Assembly (NCBI GenBank): GCA_020747065.1
Contig: JAGMVK010000028.1
Location: 124,001-188,000, forward strand
Length of the DNA: 64,000 bases
Source of the DNA: Cadophora sp. MPI-SDFR-AT-0126
Taxonomy: Eukaryota; Ascomycota; Leotiomycetes; Helotiales; Ploettnerulaceae
Reading direction: 5' to 3'
Shown piece by piece: positions 33,434-45,403 of this stretch. The notes below the pieces were generated by a model. That model worked only from the letters and a program-made list of their open reading frames with translations, had not been told where the DNA came from and searched no databases. Position 1 is the first letter of the stretch. Every line of letters starts with the position of its first letter. Both the position numbers and the translations under genes were made by a program.

Positions 33434-36211
33434 ATGGTTTCTTTCAGCTCGATATATTTGCTTGCTTTCTTGTTTTTCCCATTAGGCACTTTCGCAGACC
33501 GTCAAGCTCCTCCGCCTCCTACGAGAAGTGGGAATGGGACGCATCCGTTTCGCGGTAATGGAACGCATGACCATCGCCACCCGGGCCAGCCAGAAGGAAT
33601 AGCCATCAACAATCAAACACGTCTGCACCGGCCGAAGTTCTGGGAGCCGAAGAAAGTAGTTGTGGATCAGGACAAGCAAGTCGTGATCATAGCGAATACT
33701 TCAACGATCAAGGACAACGACCGTGGTCAGACACCACAATTGACGAAACGGCAGTCTACTGTAACACTTACGACGAAAAGTACCTTTCTGGTGATAGCAC
33801 GCGATGCTACGGTAGCTTACTCGGCAAAGTCGGGACTAAACGACTATGGCATCGCGTTTGAAGTGTTCGTTGTTCCAGCAGGCGGTGCGACACTGCCTGT
33901 CCTGACGTCTGCCACGCGGGTTGGGAATTATGGAGGAATTGTTGTTTTGTCGGAGGTCAGCTATGCGAATTCGGCAGGGCAGTATGCATCTGCATTGACT
34001 GATGCGCAGTGGAATTCGCTGTATGAGTATCAGAGGACCTTTGGTGTCAGGATGGTGAGGTTGGATGTTGTGCCTGGTGCGGCAACGGGGACAAGAGTCC
34101 TGGGGAGCTGTTGTGATGGGACGTTGGATCAGCTATTGGCTATAAATGACACATCTGCATTTCCTGGCGCTGGACTGGTTGTGTGAGTTTAATGCTGGAC
34201 AGTGGCCAAGGGCCTTCGAATCAAGCTGACGAATGTGCAGAGGAGCGACGTTGAGTACTCAAGGACTGTACCATTATCCAGCTGCAATTTCGAATTCGAG
34301 TTTGGCGACTGCTTTTGCTAACTTCAAGACGACGACTGGATTCTCGACGACCTCGGTCGCTGGTGTTATCAATGATTTCAAGGATGGCAGAAAACAGGTT
34401 GGTGAAATCCATTCAAAGTCGACCAAGGCTGATTTGGTAGATGGTGTTTTTCCTGGGCTTCGCAACTGATTGGAGCACAACTTCGATTTTGCTGGCACAT
34501 GCTTGGATCCATTGGGCGACCAGAGGGTTGTGTGAGGACAATGCCTTCAAGAAATGAAATGAGCTGACCAAGACTAGATGCCGGGTATCGACGAGCCATT
34601 CTTTCCACGCAAGGTATGAAAGAACATGTATTTGTGAGAACTCCGCTAATCAAACCAGTCGACGACATGTTTCTCACTACAGCAATCTATAGCGGAGGAC
34701 TTTTTCGTATCGAAGCCGCAGATCTCGCAGCTCACGTCTCCTGGATGGCAGCCGTGAACGCGAAACTCCCCCAAGGAAGCAACTACACAATTGAAATTGG
34801 ACACAATGGGAATGGAAATATCGGGGTATGTAGAAATTGTACCAGCACCTCGAGACCCAAGATTCCGGTCTGACTTTCACGTGCATGGACCTCATGAATT
34901 GAGCTGACGTTTTGTAGAGTTCTTATGACCTCGATGATCAAGGAAATGGGCCGATTTGCGGATCCGGACCTGTTCAATATGATTCTCAGGCATCGGCCGC
35001 GGCGGAGTATGTGAAGCCTCCTGGTACTGGTACGTCGCTCTGGCCGCCAAGTGCGGCCGATTATCCATTCAGCGAAGCGTGTGTCGTACTTGATCCGTTG
35101 CAGAATTGGTGGGCGACGGATGAGAATCGGGATGCGTTCATGCATGTATCTCATACCTTCACACATGAAAGTGAGGATCAAGCAACCTACTTTGATGTCA
35201 GCAAAGAGATCACTTGGAACCAAGCGTGGTTAGCACAGCTGCGAATCAGCTGGGCGTTCTACTTTAGTGGGAAGGGATTGATTCCACCAGCTATCACCGG
35301 GTTGCACAATGGCGATGCGTTGAGAGCCTGGTCGGATAATGGGATTGTGAATGCGGTTGGAGACAACACTAGGAAAGTTTTATTGAACGCTGTCGGTATT
35401 CGAGCTTGAGAAAATGATCATATAACTGACCTTAAGTAGAACAACGAGCATTGGCCGCTCATCACCACAGTCTCTGATGATAATTTTGCTGGGGTGTATA
35501 TCACTCCCCGCTGGGCCTCAAACATCTACTACAATGTAAGTCTAATAAGTGCTCTTCGACAATCACTGGCTGAATTTTCAGTGCGACACGACTGCCTGCG
35601 ATGTGGCTGAATGGATAGCCATTGCTCAGGGCAGCGGTACCATCACCGACCTCCTCGCTTTGGAGAAATCAACAAACACTCGCCATCTCTTCTCACTTCA
35701 TCACGACCCACACATGTTCCATCAGGCCAATATGAGGCAAGCAGATGTTCAAACAACAACTGTACCAGGAGGAGGGTTAACTGCCAAGAGCGGTAAATGG
35801 AGTCTCTTACAGATGTGGGTAGAGACTGTACTGGGAGAATTCGTCCGAGTGTAAGATACGCCTCAATTCCACTTTGAACATATTGCTGAAAACCACAGGG
35901 TGAACTGGCCCATCATCTCCCTCAAGCACGATGACCTTGCAGCATCTTTCGCTCAGCGAATGGCTCGTGATAAGTGCAAACCTATCATGACACTCAACGT
36001 GGATACTTCGCAGAAGATCATCACAGGGCTGACGATATCATCGTCGACGAACAGCTGTACATCTCCAATCCCAGTCACTGTGCCCGGAAAGGTGAGAGAC
36101 ACCAAGGGGTTTGTGACAGAACAGTTGAATTCGCAGGATCCGTTGACGATATGGGTACCTTTGACAGGGAGTGCGGTGAGCTTGACGTTTAGTGTGCCAA
36201 TTTCGTGGTAA
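33434..36211 (+). CDS. agd3: Agd3-type polysaccharide deacetylase (CE18-like), 783 aa
   Basis: Nine exons: 33434-34182, 34241-34397, 34441-34531, 34578-34613, 34659-34825, 34918-35391, 35440-35535, 35582-35850 and 35899-36211, all phase-consistent. A signal peptide (MVSFSSIYLLAFLFFPLGTF) and a Pro/Gly/His-rich lead are followed by a beta-rich N-terminal region (TKSTFLVIARDATVAYS). The deacetylase core has STQVDDMFLTT (metal/base Asp) and HVSHTFTHESED (His-x(3)-His type metal ligands), then LHNGDALRAW and SLHHDPHMFHQANMR. Length and order match fungal Agd3, which partly deacetylates galactosaminogalactan in the cell wall and biofilm matrix; homologues are often annotated as extracellular serine-rich proteins. 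No other galactosaminogalactan genes are adjacent here. The assignment is family-level. Confidence 0.85.
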
Positions 36212-36710
36212 TGGGAAGTTAAGGTTTTAGTCTGGACAGCCGAATCGTAAAGAATTCTAAAGCAATTGAATGAGTAGACAGACGAAAAAGGAAAGCATAA
36301 TAGCACTAATCATACTCTACCCAGTATTGACATACAACACTGCAGTTCTGTGTTCCTGGTGTGGTCGGTAGGATGTCTGGCTAGAGCTGATTACAAGGAG
36401 TCAATCTTCATTTCGGGCCCAGGTTAGCTTAGATAAACCAGGCTGCGGCCAAGGTGTCTTTGGGCTAAGGCTTTACTGAACCTGTCTTCTCATTTCGCTC
36501 GTACAATTTTCAGGCTGCCTTTTACTGCCTATCCCCATTGCTCATAATGTATTCGGCCATATATCGAACCCGAAACTTATCCACCGTCGATATACATCCA
36601 TACTACTGCCTCAGCTCGTCCGAGAAAGAGTATTGCCATCCTCTCACTCCCATCCATTCCTTAGGCTTAGATATTTACCACCTCTTCAGACACTCCCCGC
36701 CGGCAATTCA
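36212..36710. other. Convergent intergenic region
   Basis: About 500 bp between the stop codons of the deacetylase and GH115 genes. It should contain both 3' UTRs. Nothing else is recognised. Confidence 0.5.
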
Positions 36711-39664
36711 TCAAACCCTCGTACTCTCCGGCGGTCCCAAATAACTCGTCCTCACACCTCCCAAATCAACCACAATCTTCTGAAACACCACACCCGGCTC
36801 CAGCGCCCACAGATTCAACACATGCGCCCCCGCCGCAACAGCCATCTTCGTGATCGCTCCATACCCCTGATACTTCACGCCTTCCATCCATGTACTCGGC
36901 AAGGTCCCTAGATCTGTAATAGGTATATACTGGGATTTTACAGGCGCTCCCTCATCGAGTGAGAGAGCGTAGGCGAGGGGTCGCGAAGGGTCGGTGTTCA
37001 GTGAGGGGCCGCAGTAGACTGTTATTGATGCGGTGGTGGCGGTGAAGATAAAGATGTTGTAGGAGAGTCTTGGGGATGTGGGGGCCGTTTGGGTGGAGAT
37101 TGTTACGGGGAAGAGGGTTATGCCTGAGAGCGTGCGGCCGTAGCCTGGGATGATGCCGTAACTTGCTGATGAGGATGAGGTGGCGGATGAGTAGTGTTCT
37201 GGCTCGATGCTGATGGTCTTGTCACTTTCCACGAAGCCGGTGAATCCTGCTGTCACGTTTGTGTTGCGCAGTGGGACTGTGACGGTGGTGTTTGTGCCGC
37301 CTGCGGTGACGATGATTTTGGATGTTGAGATTCCAACCGGTGCGGTCTTCCAGTCTACAGAAATGTTGACTCGTTGATCGGATGTTAGACCTGGTGGCGT
37401 GAGTTGTCCAGATGAAGGCGTAGCGAGGATCCAGGGGTCGGATGAGATGGTGAATTTGGCGGTTGTGTTGCTTTTGGAGTAGATGTCTATCCATCTTGTT
37501 GGGCTGTAGGGATCCGTTCCTGGCAGGGCAAAGGTGCTACTTCCTCCGTCGACAAAGACGCCTGGGAGACTGTTGGTGTTCCTGGCAGGGTATTGCTGGG
37601 CTGGCATGCTGTTCGATGCTGGTTGTTGCCTACCAATGGTGAGTTCAGTATTCCGAGCAGACTGAAACTCAGAGGGTGACTGACCAATTTGTGTATCCAA
37701 TGTGCGTTTGATCCATCATATGATTCCACTTTCCTCCCAGCAACTTGTGGTAATCTCTCGCCAACGCCGAGTCCTGAGCATACGCATTTACAGAAGCAGC
37801 TCCATAAGCAGCTGCGCTGACTCTCCCTTGCTTCGCATACAGATTGTTCTTCGCAGTTGAGATGTACAGTTGGTAGACTATATACCCAGCCTTACACGGA
37901 TGCAGAACAAGCTCGAAAAATCCAGGCTGTGCAGCAATGGGTAGAGAATCATAGATCTTCTGCGCATCAGCGACCATTGTCTCCCATTCTTTGAGGACAA
38001 TGTCGCCTTCGTTATAGTTTACAACGGAGTAAATTGACGCATCTAGCAATTCGTATTTCCGGCGAGCAGCATAGCGTCCGTATCGGTCGATGATGGAAGC
38101 AATGGCTTGGGATAACGCCGCGCCGAATTCTCGTTTTGCCCATTGCTTTTCCCAGGTGCCGGCACTTTCGGGATTTTGAAATTGAGACATGTCATATGCC
38201 ATATCCAGGAAATGGTTGATCGGGATTTCCTGACCTTTTTAGCAATGCATCTCCAGGACGAAGGATCTAGCTCACCAAGGGCTTCAGGTCCCCAACATTC
38301 ACAATCCAAATTTGTCTTGCTTCTCGAGCATAAGTCATATGCATCTGCTCCCAAGTCTTCTGTGGAGAAATGGTATTGATCCACTTGTAATTCCTTGGAT
38401 CACCTACGTAGTCGAAGTGGTAGTAGACGCCTGCTCCTCCTGCTCTTCCGAACTCGCTCTGGATGGGAAGTCTCTGCATATTCCCAACATTGTCGTCAGA
38501 CCACAACAAAGTAATATCATCAGGTACTCTCAGACCTTTCTGGTAATATCCACCAACCTCCTTATACAAACACCACATCTGAGGAATATCGGACAGATTA
38601 CCTCCAAGAACAGAACTTAAGATCTTCTGCTGATTGGACACCACATCTGCCAGCCTCTCTGCATTTAACGTTGACGAGGCAGTATCCGCTGACCCTCTCA
38701 TCCCCATTGTGTAGAGTGACTCGTAAGGTTTAGCTCTTTTAACACCATCCGTGAGGAACTTGATGATGTTATTCTTGTTTGACACCCAATCCCAAGATCC
38801 ACTCATCTGCGTCTGTTGTTCCTTGGTCGCGCGCATCAACGGCTCGGTGTGGCTCGTCCCCATCACGATTCCATACTCATCAGCCAATCTTTGATTCTTG
38901 TTATCATCAACAGCAAACATGCTATCCCACATAGTCGGCCACAGATAATTCGCTCGAAGTCTCAGCAGCAATTCGAACACTCGGACGTAGAATCCAGATA
39001 TATATCCAAGCCCGCCATATTTCTCTTTAGCCCAATTGGTCAAAGCAGGCTGTTCATCGTTGAGAAAGATCCCTCTGTATTTGACGCTGGGCGGTCCTTG
39101 AATCTTGGGTTCAGCGAGAGCAAAGATATTACTTTGCTGTGTAGGGGTGACATCTGCCCACCAGTACCATGGCGACACGCCGATTTGTTCTGAAATGTCG
39201 TATATTCCATAGATAGTACCTCTTTTATCACTACCAGCTATGACAAGAGCAGAAACGAGACCTGGCATAGGATTGTCAACGACTTGAGTTTGGAATGATT
39301 CCCACTTCCCTTTTGTGTTCGAGGCATCGATCTTTCCATCTGCAGCCAACGAATTGATAAGTGTTGACCTGCCGATTGTGCCGGCTATGATCACGGGTCC
39401 AGAAGTCGGTGATGCATCGGAAGACTTCTGGTCTTTATTGACGATAGTCAAGTTCTTTCCTGTAATGCGGCCGAAGTCCGCAGAGAGGTCTTGGCCGGCT
39501 CGAATCACCCCAGGGAAATCAGAGGTGCTGAGGAATAGACTGGTGACTGTACTGCCCCCTGCTAGCTGTAGTGCTCCATCTGTGAATGAAATAATGCGCT
39601 TCTGACCTAGACTCCGTGCCACCGAGACCCAGCATATTAGTACAACAACGCTACGTGCCAACAT
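36711..39664 (-). CDS. Secreted GH115 alpha-glucuronidase, 950 aa
   Basis: Exons are 39664-38276, 38229-37685 and 37629-36711, phase-consistent. The signal peptide is MLARSVVVLICWVSVARS. GH115 hallmarks follow in order: KGKWESFQTQVV, GSDKRGTIYGIYDISEQIG with SPWYWWADV, KYRGIFLNDEQPALTNWAKEK, NYLWPTMWDSMFAVDD, GIVMGTSHTEPLMR, DDITLLWSDDNVGNMQRLP and GAGVYYHFDYVGDPRNYKWI. An alpha-helical domain and a C-terminal beta-domain complete the family length (~950-1000 aa). The enzyme removes glucuronic or methyl-glucuronic acid side chains from xylan outside the cell. It fits with the CE5 esterase downstream as hemicellulose-degrading capacity. It is intact. Confidence 0.92.
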
Positions 39665-40008
39665 CTCGCCAACACGGCACTGACTTCAGATGATTTGGAG
39701 AAGAAACAGATTTTGAGAAAGAAGAAAGGTGGAGATGGGATGTTATATTAATACAAGTGCCATATTGATATCGAATATGCGTATCAAATTTGATGCTGGG
39801 ATATCTCACTCTCGGTGGGGAGACCCTGAAGAACCAATTTAGCCTCCAAATAACATTGCGGGGGAGCCAGAATGGGGATAAACTTGTTTCCCGATTTGAC
39901 CCTTCCTGTAATCACGCGGTCACAAAATAGATTTTCCCAAGCGATTAGTCCAGGCAATTCCAAAAGACAGAAAGTGATGCATATGAAGAGAACCGAGTAG
40001 CACGTGAC
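39665..40008. other. GH115 upstream region
   Basis: About 340 bp holding the GH115 promoter (minus strand) and the 3' end of the DUF924 gene. The weak AT-rich TTATATTAATA at about 39743-39753 may serve as a TATA element. Confidence 0.4.
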
Positions 40009-41038
40009 CTAAAAGCCCGATGGGTGCTCTTTAAGGTACGCTATCTCTTCTGGAGTTGAAGTCCTTCCCAGTATCTCATTACGTGAAGGAAATCGTCCAA
40101 ACTTGAGGATGCAATCTCTGTGTCGCTCAGAATAGTGCAGTGACTTTAGTATCAGCTCCTGCAACTCAGGCTCTGTCTCGCACCTCGATACCAGGGACTC
40201 ATAGAACGATATCGCCGCGATCTGGCTGATGAGATTCTCATGATGCATGAAAGGCAAGTAGAAAGCCTGCATTTGGAAATTCGTGACCTGCTTATGATGG
40301 CCTCGAGCGATGCCCTTCGATGCTACATCCAGCGCCATCGAGTCCGAACTGTACGATAAAGGTGATCCGCGATACAGATTCCGAGGGAACTGATCGAGAA
40401 GAACGATGAGAGCGAGTGAGCCTCGAGGCTCTTGGGTCCAGGAGGAAAGCTCGTTGGCACGTGCCCGTTCGACGAGTGGGAGGAATTGCTCTCGGATTTC
40501 ATTGTCGACCGCGGCTCCGCCATTGAACCATTTCTGCATTGGGTTGGGACCATCGAACCAGTATGATATCATGCGGTTGATATCTGGGTCGATGGAGGTG
40601 ATCGGTGCTGTCGTGGACATTGAACGGAATGGCGGAAGGCTAAAGCTTGATTTGATGGTTGATTGGAAGGCCACAATCTGGAAAGGAGATTGTCAATGGA
40701 ATTTCTTGAAATCTATATCTTGCAAACATACCTTTTGGACAGCTGACGTGAAGTTGAATGCTTTCATCGGGTGGTTTTCTGACGAATTTGTCGAAGTATA
40801 TAGATGTCGGATTCGGGATGTCTTTTGTACCTGGAAATCTTGACCCTATCAGCTGAAGGAATGTCCACAGAGCTTGAGAGCTCCGGAATGGATATATCTG
40901 GATTTTACGTACTCGTCCACGTCCGCAGTTTCGAGTGTGCTTTGTAATATGTGGTAGTGGTTGAACTTGGTGGAAGATGCGTAAGCTCCGGACACCGCCG
41001 CTAAATCTTCGGGCTACGAGCAATCGCTGGCTCAACAT
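40009..41038 (-). CDS. DUF924 family protein with likely mitochondrial presequence, 302 aa
   Basis: Three exons: 41038-40913, 40845-40732 and 40677-40009, all in phase. The DUF924 domain occupies the last exon: MISYWFDGPNPMQKWFNGG, ALIVLLDQFPRNLYRGS, HQVTNF-type MQAFYLPFMHHENL, and HRDCILKFGRFPSRNEILGR...EEIAYL. This helical, TPR-like family occurs in bacteria and eukaryotes; its function is unknown. The first exon encodes an Arg-rich amphipathic lead (MLSQRLLVARRFSGGVRSLR) typical of mitochondrial targeting. A second in-frame ATG at 40767 (MKAFNFTSAVQK) and a third near 40620 (MSTTAPITS) would give shorter, possibly cytosolic forms. The domain is certain; the start used is inference. Confidence 0.8.
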
Positions 41039-41538
41039 GTGACCCTATCCTAAGGCAATGTCTATTGAGATTCAAGAATGTCCGAGAAGCTAAATGCCGG
41101 GCGATTAAATTTCGAATGGTTACGATGATTTTCTTCCCGATATATCCCGCGAGCAATTTGTCCTAGAAGTCGAGAGACATTCCAGGGACTTTGGAGCAGG
41201 AACTGTCAGGGAGAGACATGCTGTCGAACGACCAATTTTCTCATATAGATTTCGACAAACATCAATCAAAGCGATCTGCATCAGCTCAGCAACATCATTC
41301 CGAAGAAATCCGCAATAGCCGAAGGCGAAAGTAAACAAAAGGCAGACTGGCATGAAGGAGAACATACTCACGTGACATGCGGGGTAGATGTCTAATCACG
41401 CAATCCGATCTGTGGCGAGCATCATGGTCTATTGTAGACCTATGCTTACTCATATAAAATTTATATGCATAGAAAACGTTGATCCTTCATTCATCCCACT
41501 TCTTAACTTTCTACATATTCCAAAATTATTAAGACATC
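41039..41538. other. Divergent promoter region
   Basis: This lies between the DUF924 gene (minus) and the dioxygenase gene (plus). TATAAAA at 41453-41459 is about 80 nt before the dioxygenase ATG and is a good TATA candidate. The minus open frame at 41120-41371 is not supported. Confidence 0.45.
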
Positions 41539-42901
41539 ATGTCTCTTACTCAGACTCAGAGCCAGCCGGATATCTCGTACCATCCGGACTTCCAGAAGTA
41601 TCAACTACGAAGCGAGAGAATAAAAGCACAGCATTCGTCGATTTCAAAGCTGCCTGAAGGCTTTCCCGCCCAGTTGAAAGGCGGACTGGTATGGGAAGGG
41701 AAAGATTTTACAGATGAGAAGCAGTGGACTGTGGTGTTGACGGAAGAACATCTTACAGAAATCGATAATGCTTTGAAGTCTTTCAAAGGCACGTTAAACA
41801 AGAGCAATCGGAATTTTTTGACTGATCAACATGCAGCACTCAACAAGCCAATTGGCTATGTCACCCAGGAAACATTTCCACTGCCGACTCTCTCGCCAAC
41901 CCTCCGTCAACACGCAAAAGAGCTTCAATCGGGACGAGGCTTTTTCGTTCTGCGTGGTCTGAAACTTGATAACTACGCGATAGATGACAACATTATCATC
42001 TATGCCGGCGTATCCTCATATGTTGGAAGTGTGCGAGGCCGCCAAGATTCCAAGCTTGTTGATGAGGCGAAGCAATCTTCCATGTTGAACCACATCAAAG
42101 ATCTCAGCCAAACATCAGTAGCAGGCAACATCGGAGCACCAGCCTATACAACTGACAAACAAGTCTTCCATACCGATGCTGGAGACATTGTCAGTCTGTT
42201 CTCGCTGAATGTTGCAGCGAAGGGTGGCGAAAGTAAGCTAGCGAGCAGTTGGAGAGTCTATAACGAACTGGCTAGGACTCGGCCTGATATTATCAAGACT
42301 TTGGCTGAAGACTGGGTGTTCGATGGGTGATTAGTTCTCAAGAGTCCAGTGATCAATGCTGACACTTCCAGATACGGCAATCCAGCCAAACCATACACAA
42401 CAAAGCCGTTGCTCTACCACACTCCAGCAACAGACACTTCTCCAGAAAGAATCATCATCCAATATGCTCGTCGAGGCTTCACTGGATTTCTGAACCTCCC
42501 GCGCTCACCAGGCATTCCTCCCATCACAGAAGCTCAAGCCGAAGCTCTGGATGCACTACATTTTCTGGCCGAGAAGTTTAGCTTGACGTTGGATTTTCAG
42601 AAGGGTGATGTGCAGTATGTGAATAATTTGAGTATATTCCATGCGAGAGATGGATTTATAGATGAGCCTGGAATGGAGTACGTGACGCATTCCTGTTATG
42701 TTACTTTTGGGGTATAAGACGCGGCGCTGATGCATTGACAGGAGACATCTTCTAAGACTCTGGCTTCGAGATCCAGAACTCGCCTGGGAAACTCCGAAAC
42801 AGCTGCAGCCACGATGGGATGAGTTATACAAAGATGTTACGGAGGAAGAGCAGGTGTTCCCACTTGAGCCAAGAATTCGCGGCGGTGCTGGAAAAGCATG
42901 A
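41539..42901 (+). CDS. TauD/TfdA-like Fe(II)/2-oxoglutarate dioxygenase, 417 aa
   Basis: Exons are 41539-42326, 42372-42677 and 42742-42901, phase-consistent. Domain features: SGRGFFVLRGLKLDNY, KQVFHTDAGDIVSLFSLNVAAKGGES with the HxD iron-binding pair (HTD), SIFHARDGFIDEPG with the distal His, and RHLLRLWLRDPELAWE with the Arg that binds 2-oxoglutarate. This is the common fungal TauD-related group, which oxidises unknown small molecules in place of taurine; some members act in secondary metabolism. No signal peptide, so it is cytosolic. No biosynthetic cluster is evident nearby. It is intact. Confidence 0.88.
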
Positions 42902-43544
42902 GTTTGGAGCATTTCTTCGAGGGAGGCTAAGTTAGCTCACCGATTGATATTCAAGATCAGCGATCGTTCATTCACCACAGGAGCTAGGGTAGCTGCATAC
43001 TTTTTTAGTGTAATCAAGAATTTCAAGACCGACGCATTACCTAGTCATCAATTCTGTTTGTCTGAGCACCTGTTTTCAAGTCCACCAAGTGCAATGAGCA
43101 AATAATGCATTAGAGATCACGGTTTCTCAATCTTAATGAGCGACATCCGATCTTCCGAATGCTCAATTGCCACACAATCTAATTTGACGGGCTAAAAGCT
43201 TAATCAACACATGCTACAATCTTTTAACCCGTCATATCCCAGCTCTCAACACGCGGCACTGTATTCAGGCAGAATACTGGAGCCCGCGTCCACAAAACGC
43301 GGGGTACTTAACCGAAGCCGCAGGGGCAAGCCGGGCATGACTTCACACCTACTTGAACCACATGGTTATTTGGCTAAATGAAAAATCTGGTGGGTAGTTT
43401 TGATACTGAGGTTTGCGGTAGGGCCACATGTTTTGGCAAGTCCTTTGTTCGTTGACTTGAGCGTGGATTCTTGATTGTTGAAGGTGGTAGATTATGTACA
43501 AAGTGGCAGCGAAAGGTTCTCGTCTCTCAAAATCCAAGCCCTCC
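42902..43544. other. Convergent intergenic region
   Basis: About 640 bp between the dioxygenase and esterase 3' ends. No supported gene; the minus frame at 43349-43537 is unrecognised. Confidence 0.45.
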
Positions 43545-44362
43545 TCACGCAGTCAACTTGCTCTTAATAAACGTGAGAGCAGCTTGACCGTACTTATTTC
43601 CATACTGCTGGTGAGCATTTGCATCGTTTCCATTGCAGCAGTACGGGTCTGCGGCATCGCAGTACGACTTGACTGAATCTGCAACAGGGCAGGTGAATCC
43701 GGCTGGGCGAGGAGCGAACTGATGAACATTAACATATGATGATTGAAATCCTGGTTGGTAGGAATGAGAACGTACCCCTTTTGCTGTGCAGGTTCCAACG
43801 TTGTATGGGAGCCCTGAGATGTATCTCGGATCGCCCATGAAGATCGCGGCCTTGATCATCTTGATAGCCGATTCTTGGATGGGCGTCTTAGTGTCTGAAA
43901 GTCCGATATTTGTATCTCCTCCGCCGCAGAAAGCATTGTCCATGATTTGACCGCCCTTGAAAATGTTAGCATCTATGTAGATGGTTTAGTGCGATCCTAA
44001 GTATTTGTAATTACCTGGGAATATCCAACCAGAACCAATTGAGTAGTAGGACACTTAGTATTATATGCATTGACTGTCTTTGCAACATTGCCAGTTCCTT
44101 CAAGAGCTGACGCGCCATAGCTTTTCCCACCGCAGCTTGACTGGCCACCACAGGCAGGGTAGACAATGGCTTCAGCCGTTGAACCCGGGAAGGCTCCGAG
44201 AACCAAGTTGACGACTGTGCCAGCGGTACCGTATCCAGCTGGAGCAGTGGTCTCTCTGGCACCAAAGATGTGGATCTTAGGACAGCTCTGCCTCTCCTCG
44301 ACTTGCATCGGGGAAGCGAGAACGTGCGCGACGAGAAGAAGGGTGGCGGCCGTGAGCAACAT
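43545..44362 (-). CDS. Secreted CE5 esterase (acetylxylan esterase/cutinase family), 233 aa
   Basis: Exons are 44362-44015, 43955-43776 and 43718-43545. The chosen ATG begins a signal peptide directly (MLLTAATLLLVAHVLASP). An upstream in-frame ATG at 44464 would add 34 residues and turn it into an internal anchor, which is less likely. CE5 features: CPKIHIFGARETTAPAGYG, VLVGYSQGG with the nucleophile Ser (split by an intron), SYCDAADPYCC (catalytic Asp) and GNDANAHQQYG (catalytic His). Ten or more cysteines are typical of acetylxylan esterase 2-type enzymes, so deacetylation of xylan is favoured over cutin hydrolysis. It complements GH115 nearby. Confidence 0.88.
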
Positions 44363-45403
44363 TGCGACAACGATATATACAGTCTTTGGAACCTTTGCGA
44401 GAAGAGCGGAGGTGCTGGCGAAGCAAGTTCGAGCGGCCTGGAAACGAGAGCGGGGGGCGAGCATTTTATAGTTGTTTGCCCTGCCTATGGGTCTTGGATA
44501 TAATGAGTGTGGATTCGAGCTAAAGAAAAAGCATCATTTGATTGATTCTCCACAATGAAGAGGCAAGAAAATTAAAGTTTGTTCATCATCACCCGGGAGG
44601 CGGATTTGATTGAAACCACGAGTAGATTACCCAAGTGCCGTGATTTGAGTGGAGTATCGACCGGGTGCTGTATATCAGTTTCAGCCAAATGTAGCAAAGA
44701 TCGGTAGCGTTCCATACTCCCGTCACAAGCGAGACTTGGCTGAGGGGTATATTGCCCCTTATTTGATCCGGGGTTTGGGCTACTGCACTCAATATATCCG
44801 CAACCACGAGATCTTCATGATTGCCGTGTAAGCGAGATCGCATAGAATGGACGAGCGGCTCTTTATGCATTAACCGCTTTATGTCGGGTAGATGCAGTAC
44901 TTTAGGCCATTAAATCTAAAACTACGAGTGGACAGGAACCAATTAGAAATTATTTGCTACTTAGCTGCCAAACGGAGCTTAAAAGCATAAAGCATGATGA
45001 TCAGAATAATGATTCGCCAACCTCCTAGACGGTGATCGATCAAAGGAGCTCAAAAAGCAAGAGAACGGAGAAGATCTTGACGGAAGTCATAATAACACAA
45101 ATGAAGGGACTGCTCGAAATTCCAGAAGATGCGATGGAAATGAAATTTAAATGCACTTAAGGATGTGCAAGGCAACAAAACTGCGATGCGTTATTGTCAA
45201 CCATCGAATGCGGAAGACAAACCTTACCTGTCTTCAGCAGTGGCAAGGTGAGGAACGCATAAGGGTTTCTTCAACGAGATTATACCAATTATGGTAGGCT
45301 GCGATCATATTCTGATGGGTAGTTCGAGGAGATCAGGTTGAGTTGGACAAGAGCAGAATCAGCAGGCGCTACGAACCCGAAAGGACATGTGTTACCTTTT
45401 CGA
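44363..45403. other. Intergenic region
   Basis: About 1 kb with the esterase promoter and the 3' flank of the NLR gene. The part from about 44870 to 45200 is AT-rich. Open frames at 44589-44870 and 44649-44831 are not supported. Confidence 0.4.

Noticed and set aside
43997..44464. Upstream ATG at 44464 for the esterase
   Set aside because: It would place 34 residues before the hydrophobic signal; the ATG at 44362 starts a normal signal peptide.
44270..44503. Plus-strand frames over the esterase start
   Set aside because: They lie opposite the signal-peptide exon of the CE5 gene and show no features.
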